A stretch of 16,008 bases of DNA from an uncultured Lachnospiraceae bacterium (GTDB taxonomy: Bacteria > Bacillota > Clostridia > Lachnospirales > Lachnospiraceae). How positions within the stretch are numbered: position 1 is the first letter of the stretch; each line of letters starts with the position of its first letter. Shown piece after piece: positions 1-8,713 of this stretch. The notes below the pieces were generated by a model. It saw nothing but the letters and a program-made list of their open reading frames with translations, had not been told where the DNA came from and did no database searches. The stretch spans positions 1 through 16,008 of the forward strand of contig CALEFO010000091.1 of NCBI GenBank assembly GCA_937877165.1. Reading direction: 5' to 3'. Both the position numbers and the translations under genes were made by a program.

Positions 1-1958
1 TGACCGTGGACAAAAGCACCCTTGTGCCGGACGAGAGCCTGACCATCGACGAGGGCGCAGTTGCCCCGTGGAAGAGCCTGATGTGGTCGCTGATGACTGA
101 CATCTGCCGGGAGATGGGTGTGCGGACGGATGTGCCCTTCCGCGATCTGACCGACCAGGAAAAGGATATCGTGTTCCACGGTCCGGCGGAGAAAAAGCAC
201 ATTTTCTATCACAATAAGAATACCAGTCAGGCCGGAGATCTGGACTTTACCTATTTCAATGCCGTTTACACTGTAGAAAACGCCCTTTCCAAGGTCAAGG
301 ATGAAAAGGGTATGAAGCGGGTGGAAAAGTTTTTGAAAGAGGATGTCTGCCCGGATTGCCATGGCACACGGTTATCCGCCGCCGCCCGCGCCCCAAAGCT
401 GCGGGAAATTTCTCTGGACGAAGCCTGCACAATGACGCTCTCTGAGCTGATGGATTGGGTGCGGGGCGTTCCCGGCAGTCTGCCGGAGGAAATGCGCCCC
501 ATGGCAGAGAGCATTTGTGAGGCGTTCCAGAGTACCGCCAGGCGGCTGATGGATTTAGGACTTGGTTACCTGACCCTGGACCGCTCGGCGTCCACACTCT
601 CCACCGGTGAGCGACAGCGGATGCAGCTTGCGCGCGCTGTCCGCAATCGCACAACCGGTGTTCTCTATGTGCTGGATGAGCCGTCCATCGGTCTGCATCC
701 GTCGAACATCGTGGGGCTTACCGGCGTGATGCACGACCTGGTCGCCGACGGCAACTCCGTCATTCTGGTCGATCATGACACGCAGATTCTGAAGGAGGCC
801 GACTGGATCATTGAGATGGGGCCGGAGGCGGGAGCAAAGGGCGGTCATGTCATTGCGGAAGGTACGATCCCTGCCGTGACAGGCAACCCGGAATCACAGA
901 TCGGTCCGTTCCTGTCAGGAAAGGCAGAAACCAAGCTGCGCACTTGCACCGCACAAGAAAACCTGTTTACAAACGGTACGATCCATCTGTCCACTTCCGG
1001 GATTCACACGGTCAAGCCGCTCGAGGTCGATATTCCGAAGGGGCGCTTGACGGTCGTAACAGGCGTGTCCGGCTCCGGCAAGACCACCCTGATACTGGAA
1101 AGCCTGACCCCCGCGCTGGAAGCAAAGATCGGCGGCGGTGCCCTGCCCGCGCATATCCGTGGAGTTGAGGCCGAGGGCATTGCCCATGTCAAGCTCATTG
1201 ACGCAACACCCATCGGCATCAATGTCCGTTCCACGGTGGCGACCTATGCGGGTATTCATGACGAGCTGCGCAAGCTTTATGCAAAATCGTCGGACGCAAA
1301 GGATAAGGGCTATAAGGCGAGCGATTTTTCCTACAATACAGGCTCGCTTCGCTGCCACAGCTGTGATGGAACGGGTGTGGTCAGTCTTGATGTGCAGTTC
1401 CTGCCGGATGTGAACATTCCATGTCCAGATTGCAGAGGTTCCCGCTATGCCCGCGACGCCTATGCTGTGAGGCTGACCAACAAAGCGGGGGCATCCGCGT
1501 CCCTGCCAGAGCTGATGGATATGGACGTGAACACCGCCATTGATTTCTGTAAGGACATGAAAGCCGTCAGCCAGCGGCTGAATATTCTGAAACAGCTCGG
1601 TCTTGGTTATCTCACGCTCGGCGAGGAAACGCCCAGCCTCTCCGGCGGCGAGGCGCAGCGCCTGAAGCTGGCCAGCGAGATCGGAAAAACGCAGACAGAT
1701 TCCGTTTTCGTTTTTGACGAGCCATCCATCGGGCTTCACCCTTTGGATGTGCGGGTGCTGCTGGGCGTCTTTCAGGCGCTTTTGGACAATGGTGCAACGG
1801 TCATCGTCATTGAGCATGACCTCGACGTTATCCGAAATGCCGACTATGTCATCGACATGGGGCCGGGCGGCGGAGAAGCCGGCGGCAGGATCATTGCCAG
1901 GGGGACGCCGCAGGAGATCAGTGAAAACAAGGACAGCATTACCGGCAGATACTTATGA
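1..1958 (+). CDS. UvrA-like ABC ATPase (UvrA paralogue), 5' end cut by window
   Basis: Partial gene: the frame is open to the window's left edge, and GTG at position 6 is an internal codon (the segment VPDESLTIDEGAVAPW matches an interior UvrA stretch), so the first Walker A region lies outside. Counting from that GTG, visible parts in order are a zinc-knuckle half CPDCHG (115-120), ABC signature LSTGERQ (198-204), Walker B VLDEPSIGLHP (222-232), second Walker A GVSGSGKT (353-360), a CHSC...CPDC zinc pair, second signature LSGGEAQR and second Walker B VFDEPSIGLHP. UvrA proteins are DNA-damage-recognition ATPases, and paralogues occur in many Clostridia, some linked to drug resistance. LSTGE replacing LSGGE at the first signature and divergent zinc regions favour a paralogue over housekeeping UvrA. 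Its GC-rich sequence contrasts with the cas genes, so it is probably just a flanking gene. Confidence 0.88.
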   Translation, partial: TVDKSTLVPDESLTIDEGAVAPWKSLMWSLMTDICREMGVRTDVPFRDLTDQEKDIVFHGPAEKKHIFYHNKNTSQAGDLDFTYFNAVYTVENALSKVKDEKGMKRVEKFLKEDVCPDCHGTRLSAAARAPKLREISLDEACTMTLSELMDWVRGVPGSLPEEMRPMAESICEAFQSTARRLMDLGLGYLTLDRSASTLSTGERQRMQLARAVRNRTTGVLYVLDEPSIGLHPSNIVGLTGVMHDLVADGNSVILVDHDTQILKEADWIIEMGPEAGAKGGHVIAEGTIPAVTGNPESQIGPFLSGKAETKLRTCTAQENLFTNGTIHLSTSGIHTVKPLEVDIPKGRLTVVTGVSGSGKTTLILESLTPALEAKIGGGALPAHIRGVEAEGIAHVKLIDATPIGINVRSTVATYAGIHDELRKLYAKSSDAKDKGYKASDFSYNTGSLRCHSCDGTGVVSLDVQFLPDVNIPCPDCRGSRYARDAYAVRLTNKAGASASLPELMDMDVNTAIDFCKDMKAVSQRLNILKQLGLGYLTLGEETPSLSGGEAQRLKLASEIGKTQTDSVFVFDEPSIGLHPLDVRVLLGVFQALLDNGATVIVIEHDLDVIRNADYVIDMGPGGGEAGGRIIARGTPQEISENKDSITGRYL

Positions 1959-2202
1959 TAACGTCAAACGCCAGAGAAGAGTTATTGCAGAATGAATCGG
2001 GAAGATTACAGAACATCCTGATGAGTGATGAAAGATTCTGTGCAGTGAACAGAGCGAAACAGCGAAAATCCTGGAGAAGTAGTTTTGTGGTGCATTATCA
2101 ACAAAAACAAAGTAAAATATATCTGTTAAATATCGAAAAACACAATATATTGGATGGAATTTGACAAAAATCGGAACAGCAGCAAAGAAAGTCGGGAAAA
2201 CA
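1959..2202. other. AT-rich intergenic region upstream of cas6
   Basis: This gap separates the GC-rich UvrA-like gene from the cas genes and becomes very AT-rich from about 2095. It is the natural place for the promoter of cas6 and the downstream operon. A -10-like TAAAAT lies at 2113-2118, but I see no convincing -35 at proper spacing, so no promoter is called. No obvious terminator hairpin follows the UvrA-like stop. A 69-codon open frame (1955-2164) fills much of it but lacks a ribosome binding site and any recognisable family. Confidence 0.4.
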
Positions 2203-2955
2203 ATGTATGCACGCCTCGATATGACGTTAAGCGCAGATAAAGACCTGTCCTTTCAGATGCCTTCTTCCTTTCACGGGGCGCTGATGGAACAGTTGGAGCC
2301 GGAATATGCAGCGGAACTGCACAGCTCGCAGCTTCATCCCTATACGCAGCACCTGGAACGAAAAGAAGATGAGTGGCATTGGGTTGTGACAGCGTTGAAT
2401 GAAAGAGCCTGTCAGGAGATCATTGAGAAAAAGCTGTTAAAGCTTCAGGAGTTCAAACTGAACAAGCATCAGATTGATCTGAAGATTATGGATCGAAGGT
2501 ACACGGAGCTGTCGAAGAGAGAACTGGCCTTCAACTTCTATCAGAACAGTCAGAGCCCGTACATTTCTTTGCGATTTCTGACACCGACGGCGTTTAAGTA
2601 TCAGGGAAGATATATCAATTATCCGGAGCTTTCCTATCTGTATAGCAATTTGATGAACAAGTATGATGCTGCAGACGATGAGGAATCCATGCAGGATGAA
2701 GATACGCTGGAGCAGCTGATCCGGAATACTTCGATTAGCCGATATGACCTGCACAGCATTGCCTTTAGCATGGAAGGAATTCGCATCCCGGCATTTCTGG
2801 GGACAATGACGCTGCGGATCCATGGGACACAGACGATGTGTAACTTCGCAAATATGCTGTTCCAATTCAGCGAGTATTCCGGAATCGGAATAAAGACGGC
2901 GCTGGGAATGGGAGCAGTCAGATATTGCGATTCAGGCCAATTCTTAAAAAATTAA
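2203..2955 (+). CDS. cas6: Cas6 CRISPR pre-crRNA endoribonuclease
   Basis: Cas6 cuts the long array transcript inside each repeat to release crRNAs with a repeat-derived 5' tag. The 250-aa protein opens MYARLDMTL, a typical Cas6 first strand. It has candidate N-terminal histidines (H24 in SSFHGAL; H40 and H45 in ELHSSQLHPY) and the C-terminal glycine-rich RNA-binding loop GIGIKTALGMGAV at about 227-239, the Cas6/RAMP hallmark. The catalytic residue cannot be fixed by eye. The ATG at 2203 is chosen because the family begins there; an in-frame TTG at 2161 would add 14 lysine-rich residues and sits behind a GGATGG stretch, so it is a real alternative. The likely substrate is the repeat hairpin TCCCC-GAA-GGGGA of the array 10 kb downstream, the only array in view. 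Gene identity is firm; the start is less so. Confidence 0.9.
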   Translation: MYARLDMTLSADKDLSFQMPSSFHGALMEQLEPEYAAELHSSQLHPYTQHLERKEDEWHWVVTALNERACQEIIEKKLLKLQEFKLNKHQIDLKIMDRRYTELSKRELAFNFYQNSQSPYISLRFLTPTAFKYQGRYINYPELSYLYSNLMNKYDAADDEESMQDEDTLEQLIRNTSISRYDLHSIAFSMEGIRIPAFLGTMTLRIHGTQTMCNFANMLFQFSEYSGIGIKTALGMGAVRYCDSGQFLKN

Positions 2956-2998
2956 AGCAAATCTCGTTTATCCAAATTGATGGAAGATGTTCCCTCTG

Positions 2999-3028
2999 TT
3001 GATTTTTAAATAGAACCATTTGTATGAA
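2999..3028 (+). promoter_or_regulatory. Weak candidate promoter between cas6 and the csx15-like gene
   Basis: The 108-bp gap after cas6 holds TTGATT (2999-3004) and, 18 bp later, an extended -10-like TG-TATGAA (2021-type spacing; hexamer 3023-3028). A strong ribosome binding site (AAAGGGG, about 3051-3057) follows before the TTG at 3064. The hexamers are imperfect, so read-through from cas6 is equally possible. Confidence 0.22.
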
Positions 3029-3063
3029 TAAACAATTCAAATATTCTGAGAAAGGGGCGTGTT

Positions 3064-3447
3064 TTGTTCATCAATGTATCAAATCATCCATCCGCGAATT
3101 GGAACGAAGAACAATATCGGGCAGCCAGTCAGGATGGTCAGGTGATTGATCTGATGTTTCCTAAGATTGATCCATGCGCAGGCAGAGACGAAATCATTGA
3201 GCTTGCGCAGGAATATTACTCACAGATTTCAAAAATTACTCAGTTGCAGGACATTCCAACATCAGAAGTTACTGTGATGGTATCTGGAGAGTTTACATTC
3301 ACATATCACCTTGTTAAGCGGCTTCTGGAGAGTGGATATCGTGTTGTATCTGCATGTACGAGGCGCGACGCATCTGAAAAAATCATGCCGGATGGAAGCG
3401 TGATAAAAACGGCTAAATTTGGGTTTGTGCAGTTCAGAGAATATTAA
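3064..3447 (+). CDS. Small CRISPR-associated protein, candidate Csx15-like ring nuclease
   Basis: A 127-aa protein starting at TTG behind a good AAAGGGGCG ribosome binding site. Visible motifs are an N-terminal strand with NVSNHPS (4-10), a mid segment VIDLMFPKIDP (27-37), then SGEFTFTYHLVKRL (74-87), VVSACTRRD (94-102) and a C-terminal strand FVQFREY (121-127). The alternating strand/helix pattern and the 'N-x-S-x-HP' opening resemble Csx15-type proteins. Csx15, Csx16 and Csx20 are small type III-associated families reported to include ring nucleases, which degrade cyclic oligoadenylate and switch off CARF effectors. It lies 25 bp before the CARF-HEPN gene, which fits such a role. The family assignment is by eye; it could be a different small CARF-like or unnamed family. 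That it is a real, CRISPR-linked gene is fairly sure; the function is inferred. Confidence 0.6.
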   Translation: MFINVSNHPSANWNEEQYRAASQDGQVIDLMFPKIDPCAGRDEIIELAQEYYSQISKITQLQDIPTSEVTVMVSGEFTFTYHLVKRLLESGYRVVSACTRRDASEKIMPDGSVIKTAKFGFVQFREY

Positions 3448-3472
3448 TTTAATTATAAATGGGAGAGATGAC

Positions 3473-4918
3473 ATGATTACAAGCAGTGGAGTGGTAACAG
3501 ATAAAGGACAAATTAAAAATTTCCTGATTCTCGGTTTGAGCAGAAAGCCAAAGGAATGGAATAAAAATGTGCAACAAACGGATCGTTATCAATCTCCGGA
3601 TGAGGATGGAACTCCGATCATAACAGGCGGTTATCAGTTAGAGCCGGTTCCGCAATACCTGGCTTTTACCGTCGGACTCGACAGAGTGCTTATGATCGAA
3701 ACGGAGGATACGCGGGATATTGAGGACTACTTCAAGGCGCGTCTCCACAATATGCCCAATTTGCACGAAAGATTAACAATTGATGAATATCGCCTTGCAG
3801 GCCCGGATACAACCACACTGGCTGAGATAGATGAGATTATTAATCACATCAAGGAATATGTAAACGAGAATGATGCGGTTACGATCTATTTGGACCTTCA
3901 TGGAGGGATCAGAATTAACGCTGAAATCATGAACATGATTTTTTCGCTTCTGCCGATGGAACATCTCAATCATAAAGCTCCCATTCATATTGATCCCGAT
4001 AATATTTATTCTGTCGTTTATTCTGAAAAAAATTCGGATAGCAACAAGATTATTAAGGCAGGCGAGCCCTATCAGCTTCTGGACCTTGTTGCAGGCGTTC
4101 ACGAATTCGTGGAGTATGGAAGAACAAAATCTCTGACTGCCTACGCGGAACATCATGAGGAGCTGAAGCCATTGGTAAAGGCTATGGACAAGATCTCGGA
4201 TGCTCTGGCAATGGCCAACAATGATGCTTTTGAACAGGGACTCCAAGATCTTAGAAAGCAGATGGAAAGACAAGGGGATAAGCATAGCGCAATAAATACG
4301 TCGGACATTTTGTTCCGATTAATCAATCAGGAATACGGCAATATTATTAAACCTGAGGCAAATTTGCTCGATAAGATTCGCTGGTGCAAGGATAAAAAGT
4401 TCTATCAACTGGCAATCACAATGTGCGAATCACAAGTCCCCTGGTATCTGGCAGTGAAGAAAGAAAAGCAGGAAAAGGGAGAGGTTTTTGATTTCTCTGA
4501 TGCGATTAAAAGCGAATTTGGACAGGATCCCAATACAAATGGGAAGATGGATGATAAAGATCGTTTTCTGAAGATATTTAATTTATTCGTGTCCAGATAT
4601 TGGAAGCCGATTGAGAAGGATGGAAAGATATTTTATCAAATGAAAAACAAAAACAATGTGCCACTCTATTGTCTTGTAGGTGACAAGAATACGAAGGCTA
4701 TTGTTCACAGATTTTTGACGCTACACAAAAATATCAAGGCAACACGTAATAAGGCAAATCATCTGGGATCTTTTGAAAACGATAGGAATAACATAACAAT
4801 ATACAGAACGGCCAACGCATTGGATAAGGCAATCAATGAATATCTGGAAACAGTCAAATGTCTACGGAAAGCCGGAATAACATTTAAACTGGAGAGATCG
4901 AATCGCACTATTTCTTAA
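3473..4918 (+). CDS. CARF-HEPN ribonuclease, TM1812 / Csx1-Csx2 type
   Basis: Ancillary effector of type III systems: the N-terminal CARF domain binds cyclic oligoadenylate made by Cas10, and the C-terminal HEPN domain then degrades RNA non-specifically. In the 481-aa protein the CARF half shows NFLILGLSRKP near the start, VGLDRVLMIET (about 67-77) and YLDLHGGIR (139-147), a variant of the family's DxTHG motif. The HEPN active site is R425-NKAN-H430 (R-X4-H), followed by an asparagine-rich helix region. The start at ATG 3473 is set by the Shine-Dalgarno GGGAGAG at 3461-3467; an upstream ATG at 3419 would overlap the preceding gene. Both key motifs look intact, suggesting a working nuclease. 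The exact subfamily name (Csx1, Csx2 or TM1812) cannot be settled by eye. Confidence 0.85.
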   Translation: MITSSGVVTDKGQIKNFLILGLSRKPKEWNKNVQQTDRYQSPDEDGTPIITGGYQLEPVPQYLAFTVGLDRVLMIETEDTRDIEDYFKARLHNMPNLHERLTIDEYRLAGPDTTTLAEIDEIINHIKEYVNENDAVTIYLDLHGGIRINAEIMNMIFSLLPMEHLNHKAPIHIDPDNIYSVVYSEKNSDSNKIIKAGEPYQLLDLVAGVHEFVEYGRTKSLTAYAEHHEELKPLVKAMDKISDALAMANNDAFEQGLQDLRKQMERQGDKHSAINTSDILFRLINQEYGNIIKPEANLLDKIRWCKDKKFYQLAITMCESQVPWYLAVKKEKQEKGEVFDFSDAIKSEFGQDPNTNGKMDDKDRFLKIFNLFVSRYWKPIEKDGKIFYQMKNKNNVPLYCLVGDKNTKAIVHRFLTLHKNIKATRNKANHLGSFENDRNNITIYRTANALDKAINEYLETVKCLRKAGITFKLERSNRTIS

Positions 4919-4989
4919 GACTCTTTTTTTGAACTCGGAAACTCCTGAACAATGCCGGTTAAATATCTCTGTAGGGGGAACATAACAGC

Positions 4990-6603
4990 ATGAAGAATGA
5001 TTACGTATTAGCAATGTACGATGTCCGCGGAAAGCAGCAATTCATTTATCGCAGTGAACATCTTAAAGAGATCATTGGCGGATCGGCAATCATTCGCGAT
5101 GTCTTTGATGATTATCTCTATGATGCTGCAAAGGAGGTCAGGAACAAAACCTTTGGAGTAACCAGTGGAGAAGCAATTTATCGTTATGTTTCATCAGGCT
5201 CAGAACAAATCGAGAAGTTTTCATTCAAGGCATTTGAACAACGAATGCAGACTCCTCAATACATAGGGGAAGTAATTTATAACGGCGGTGGAAATTTCTT
5301 CATTCTTTACAAAAGCGGGCAAATCTGCAGGGATGTAACAGCGGTCTTTACCAGGAGTGTTCTGCAGAATATCGGAGCCCTGAAAGTGATCTGTACTTAT
5401 ATTTCTGATATTCATCCGGACAATTACAAGGAGGATGTGAAATGCCTGTATCAGAAGCATCGTTACACGGAAAATCAGGAGGCTCCGACGGCTCCCTATG
5501 GTACGCTTCCTATCGTACAGACAGATTATCTGACTTCTATGCCGCTTACCAATTACTGTCGGACGGTTGGCAGCAAACCTCTGACTGCGGTTACCAAGGA
5601 AACATTTGCCAAGTATCGGAAATACGACGAAATTCGGGAACGTGAGTATTGCAGACCGGCTGATCAGAGAACGGTTCCGGATGAGAAAATTCTGGACAAC
5701 CTTGTTACCAGAAAAGGTGAGGAGAGCCTCCTTGCGGTCATTTATATGGATGGAAATAATATGGGGGCCAAGGTTGCAGAATATAACAGGGACCGGAAAA
5801 CATACGACGAGTGCATTAACAGTCTGCGGAAGTTTTCCAGTGAAATCCAAAAAACATTCATTGACGACCGCAAACCTGATATTGATGCGGCGATTCGCAG
5901 CTATTCGGACAAATCAGACAAAGAAGGGGTTTTACGCCTTGTAGTCGGTTCTGGTGATGAAATTACAATTATTACAAACGCAAGAGTTGCTCTGCAGGTG
6001 GCAAAAGCCTATCTCAAAGCATTGCCTGCAGATATGAGCTCCTGTGCGGGAATTTCCATATTTCATAGTCATACACCGTTTGCAGATGCATATCGCATTG
6101 CCGAAGAATGTTGTGAGAGCGGAAAGCAATATATGAAGAAAAGAGCCGCAGAGGAATTGGATCCTGCGGCTGGTAAGGCATGGCAGAACGCATGCATGCT
6201 CGACTTCCATTACAATCAAGGCGTCATAGGTGTGTCGCTGGAAGAAATTCGTACTGCTGAAGAGACGGCAGATCTTGCTATTCCATGGATTATAAATGGT
6301 GCGAAGGCGGATTCACGGGATGTTACCTGTGAGGACGTTCTTCAGATGCAGAAAATTTTACTCCAGTTCGGCCGAAGCAATGTCAAGGGACTTTTGCAGG
6401 CAGCAAGAGAGAGCAGAGGTGCACTCACCATGGAGGTCCGTCGCATATGTGCCCACATGGATCAGAGTAAAGCGGATGCAATGAAGGAATACCACGCGTT
6501 TCTGTATGAAGGTGACAGCATAAGTGGCAAGGTTCAGAATCTGATGATCCGTATGATTCCGGTCTATGACATCTGGTTTGGGAAGGAGGAGCGCAATGAA
6601 TAA
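4990..6603 (+). CDS. cas10: Cas10, HD-less large subunit with palm/cyclase domain
   Basis: Large subunit of the type III complex; on target RNA binding its palm domain makes cyclic oligoadenylate. The 537-aa protein starts directly at the first palm-like domain (YDVRGKQQFIY at 10-20, IIGGSAII at 28-35, GGGNFFILY at 99-107) and so lacks the N-terminal HD nuclease, a known trait of subtype III-D. The second palm has IYMDGNNMG (251-259, metal ligand D254) and GSGDEIT (320-326), where the usual GGDD reads SGDE (321-324), followed by AGISIFHSHTPFADAY (353-368). The metal-binding D254 and D323 remain and the last acid is conservatively D to E, so cyclase activity is plausible and fits the CARF gene upstream. 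ATG follows AGGGGGA at a rather long spacing of about 10 bases. The stop overlaps the next gene's start. Confidence 0.9.
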   Translation: MKNDYVLAMYDVRGKQQFIYRSEHLKEIIGGSAIIRDVFDDYLYDAAKEVRNKTFGVTSGEAIYRYVSSGSEQIEKFSFKAFEQRMQTPQYIGEVIYNGGGNFFILYKSGQICRDVTAVFTRSVLQNIGALKVICTYISDIHPDNYKEDVKCLYQKHRYTENQEAPTAPYGTLPIVQTDYLTSMPLTNYCRTVGSKPLTAVTKETFAKYRKYDEIREREYCRPADQRTVPDEKILDNLVTRKGEESLLAVIYMDGNNMGAKVAEYNRDRKTYDECINSLRKFSSEIQKTFIDDRKPDIDAAIRSYSDKSDKEGVLRLVVGSGDEITIITNARVALQVAKAYLKALPADMSSCAGISIFHSHTPFADAYRIAEECCESGKQYMKKRAAEELDPAAGKAWQNACMLDFHYNQGVIGVSLEEIRTAEETADLAIPWIINGAKADSRDVTCEDVLQMQKILLQFGRSNVKGLLQAARESRGALTMEVRRICAHMDQSKADAMKEYHAFLYEGDSISGKVQNLMIRMIPVYDIWFGKEERNE

Positions 6604-8713
6604 AAAGGCAACGGTCAGAATTACATTGCAATCGGATCTCTGTGTTGGCTCCGGGTATTCTTATGCCGGTGTAATTGACAGCGATGTTACGGCAGACCGT
6701 TATGGAATTCCGTATATTCCTGCGCGGCGTCTCAAAGGCTGCATGCGAGAAGCTGCAGAAATGATTTCTGCTGTCTTGCAATCTGATGCAATCAGCGAAC
6801 TGTTTGGCAAACGCGGTCAGAAGGTGCCGGGGAAGCTATGCATGGAAAATGCCCGAATCAGAAATTATTCGGCGATTGTGGCAGCCATGGAGCGTTCTGA
6901 TTTTTTAAAAAATTATAACAGGGAGTGCGTTCTTCAGCAGTTTACCTCCGTTCGTGCGCAGACAAGAATGGATGAGAACGGAATAGCCATGGATAACACA
7001 CTCCGATTCATCCGTGTTGTCAACCAGATTTCCCCGCTGAACACAACGAATCAGTCAGAGAACCTTGTGTTTTATGCGGAAGTGATCTATCCGGAAGAGT
7101 ATGAAAATGATCTCGCAATGATCGCCAAGGCAACAAGATCCATTGGCATCAATCGCAATCGGGGACTTGGAAACATCTGCTGCGAATTGGATGTGTCAGG
7201 CGCAAAAGTTGTGAGTACGGCAAAGGTGTCTGTTCGTGAGGAAACGGCACCCGTAGAAATCCGATATACTCTGTTGAATGAGTCACCGCTTATGATCAAT
7301 CAGAGTAGTGACAACGTATCTGAAACCTATATTCCCGGCCGGAGAATTCTTGGCGCTCTGGCAGAAAAGTATCTCTCCATCAGAGGAAACTCCGCAGAAG
7401 ACACAACGTTTCGTGATCTGTTCCTGAACGGAGAGGTCACGCAGTTTTTGAATGCATACATTATGAATGCACATGGAGAGCGCTGTATTCCTGTGCCGGG
7501 CTACATTAACCGGCTGAAGAAAAGCGGGAAACTTGTAAATTTCGAACGTATTCATGAGGCGGAAGAAAGTGGGGCTTACAGTGTAACGGGAGGAAATCAG
7601 CCTAAAAAACTGTCCGGAAAGTATTGTACAATCAGCCGGGATGAGGCGCATGAGGTTTGCATTCAGGAGACCGGGCGGCAGCTGACCTACCATCACAGAC
7701 ATCAGCATGGTGATAACGATGTGCAGCTTTATTCACATCTGGAAATTACAGAAGGGCAGCGATTTGCCGGTGTGATTCGTACATCTGCCGCATATCAGGA
7801 GCTGGTAATAAGTTTGTTGGAGCAGGGATTTCGGATCGGAAAATCGCGCAGTGCCGAGTATGGAAAATGTACGATTTGTGACATTGCAAGCAGGGAAGCA
7901 GTCCAGAACATTCTTGATGTTAAAGCGGAAGATGACATACTGGTATCGCTCAGCGCCCCTGCAGTATTCACCCTGGCTGGTCAGGAAACCGTCCAATATG
8001 AGCAGGTATACAACCTTCTTGCAAAGGATATTGGCATCGAAGGAAAGGTCGGCCCTGCGCATAGAAATCCGGATGGCACAAACCCGTTTGGCATTATTGA
8101 TTCCAAACTGATTCATGGATATCAGTCCATTTGGAATCTGCACCGCACACCAGTGGCGGCGGTCTCGGAAGGCAGTGTATTTGTCTATCATATGGAACGG
8201 GATGCTCAGATCAATCGCCATGCAATGGTTGGCAGTATGCAGCTTGAAGGGTATGGAGAGATTCATGTTGAAAAAATGTCAGATCTCCCGTACCACATGA
8301 AAGAGCATGCGATTGTTACGGATGACATGGCCAATCAGGAGGTTCCGCAGGAACTTCGAACGCTGAAAGAACGGATAGAACGTAAGCGACATCTCGAAAG
8401 CAGAATGAATTCCATTCGTGAATCACGGGTCCAGAGTATTCTTCATCCCATCTCGGCATCGGCGCTTGGAAGAATCACGCTCATGTTACGTGAAGCGCGG
8501 GAATACAGCCAGGTTCCAGAGAAGCAGTATGAAAATTATAAAAAGCGGATAGAGTCGATTAAAACAGATCGCGTTAAGAGACAGGCACTGAAATATGCAC
8601 AGGCCTGTGATCCTGGGAAACTGGGAGAATTTGCTGACCAGTGGAGCACAATTGCACTGGAAGGCTTGATTTGCCAGAAATATTTGAAAAAGCAGGAAGG
8701 GGTGCAGATATGA
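6596..8713 (+). CDS. csx10: Csx10-type Cas7-Cas5 fusion with helical Cas11-like tail
   Basis: Backbone subunit of a III-D complex. Residues 1-205 form a Cas7 domain: LCVGSGYSYAGVIDSD (15-30), then GIPYIPARRLKGCMREAA (37-54) and a glycine loop RNRGLGN (187-193). D28 sits where Csm3-like proteins carry the aspartate that cuts target RNA. Residues 220-560 form a Cas5/Csx10 domain: YIPGRRILGALAEKYL (245-260), YSHLEITEGQRFAGV (379-393) and the loop RIGKSRSAEYGK (413-424), very typical of Csx10. Residues 580-705 are highly charged and predicted helical, with no RAMP motif, in the place of Cas11 in the known Cas7-Cas5-Cas11 fusion of III-Dv (Synechocystis). The Cas11 label rests on position and helicity only. 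Start ATG 6596 follows GGAAGGAGG and overlaps the cas10 stop by 8 bases. At 705 aa it is much longer than a lone Cas5 or Cas7. Confidence 0.83.
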   Translation: MNKKATVRITLQSDLCVGSGYSYAGVIDSDVTADRYGIPYIPARRLKGCMREAAEMISAVLQSDAISELFGKRGQKVPGKLCMENARIRNYSAIVAAMERSDFLKNYNRECVLQQFTSVRAQTRMDENGIAMDNTLRFIRVVNQISPLNTTNQSENLVFYAEVIYPEEYENDLAMIAKATRSIGINRNRGLGNICCELDVSGAKVVSTAKVSVREETAPVEIRYTLLNESPLMINQSSDNVSETYIPGRRILGALAEKYLSIRGNSAEDTTFRDLFLNGEVTQFLNAYIMNAHGERCIPVPGYINRLKKSGKLVNFERIHEAEESGAYSVTGGNQPKKLSGKYCTISRDEAHEVCIQETGRQLTYHHRHQHGDNDVQLYSHLEITEGQRFAGVIRTSAAYQELVISLLEQGFRIGKSRSAEYGKCTICDIASREAVQNILDVKAEDDILVSLSAPAVFTLAGQETVQYEQVYNLLAKDIGIEGKVGPAHRNPDGTNPFGIIDSKLIHGYQSIWNLHRTPVAAVSEGSVFVYHMERDAQINRHAMVGSMQLEGYGEIHVEKMSDLPYHMKEHAIVTDDMANQEVPQELRTLKERIERKRHLESRMNSIRESRVQSILHPISASALGRITLMLREAREYSQVPEKQYENYKKRIESIKTDRVKRQALKYAQACDPGKLGEFADQWSTIALEGLICQKYLKKQEGVQI

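Noticed and set aside
915..1817. 300-codon minus strand open frame opposite the UvrA-like gene
   Set aside because: Shadow of a GC-rich coding frame; its peptide has no family features, whereas the + strand has full ABC/UvrA motifs.
1955..2164. 69-codon + strand open frame overlapping the UvrA-like stop
   Set aside because: No ribosome binding site, no recognisable family, and it runs through an AT-rich intergenic stretch; most likely chance.
4919..4989. Terminator between the CARF-HEPN gene and cas10
   Set aside because: There is a T-run (about 4924-4930) but no stem before it, and the spacing suits continuous transcription.
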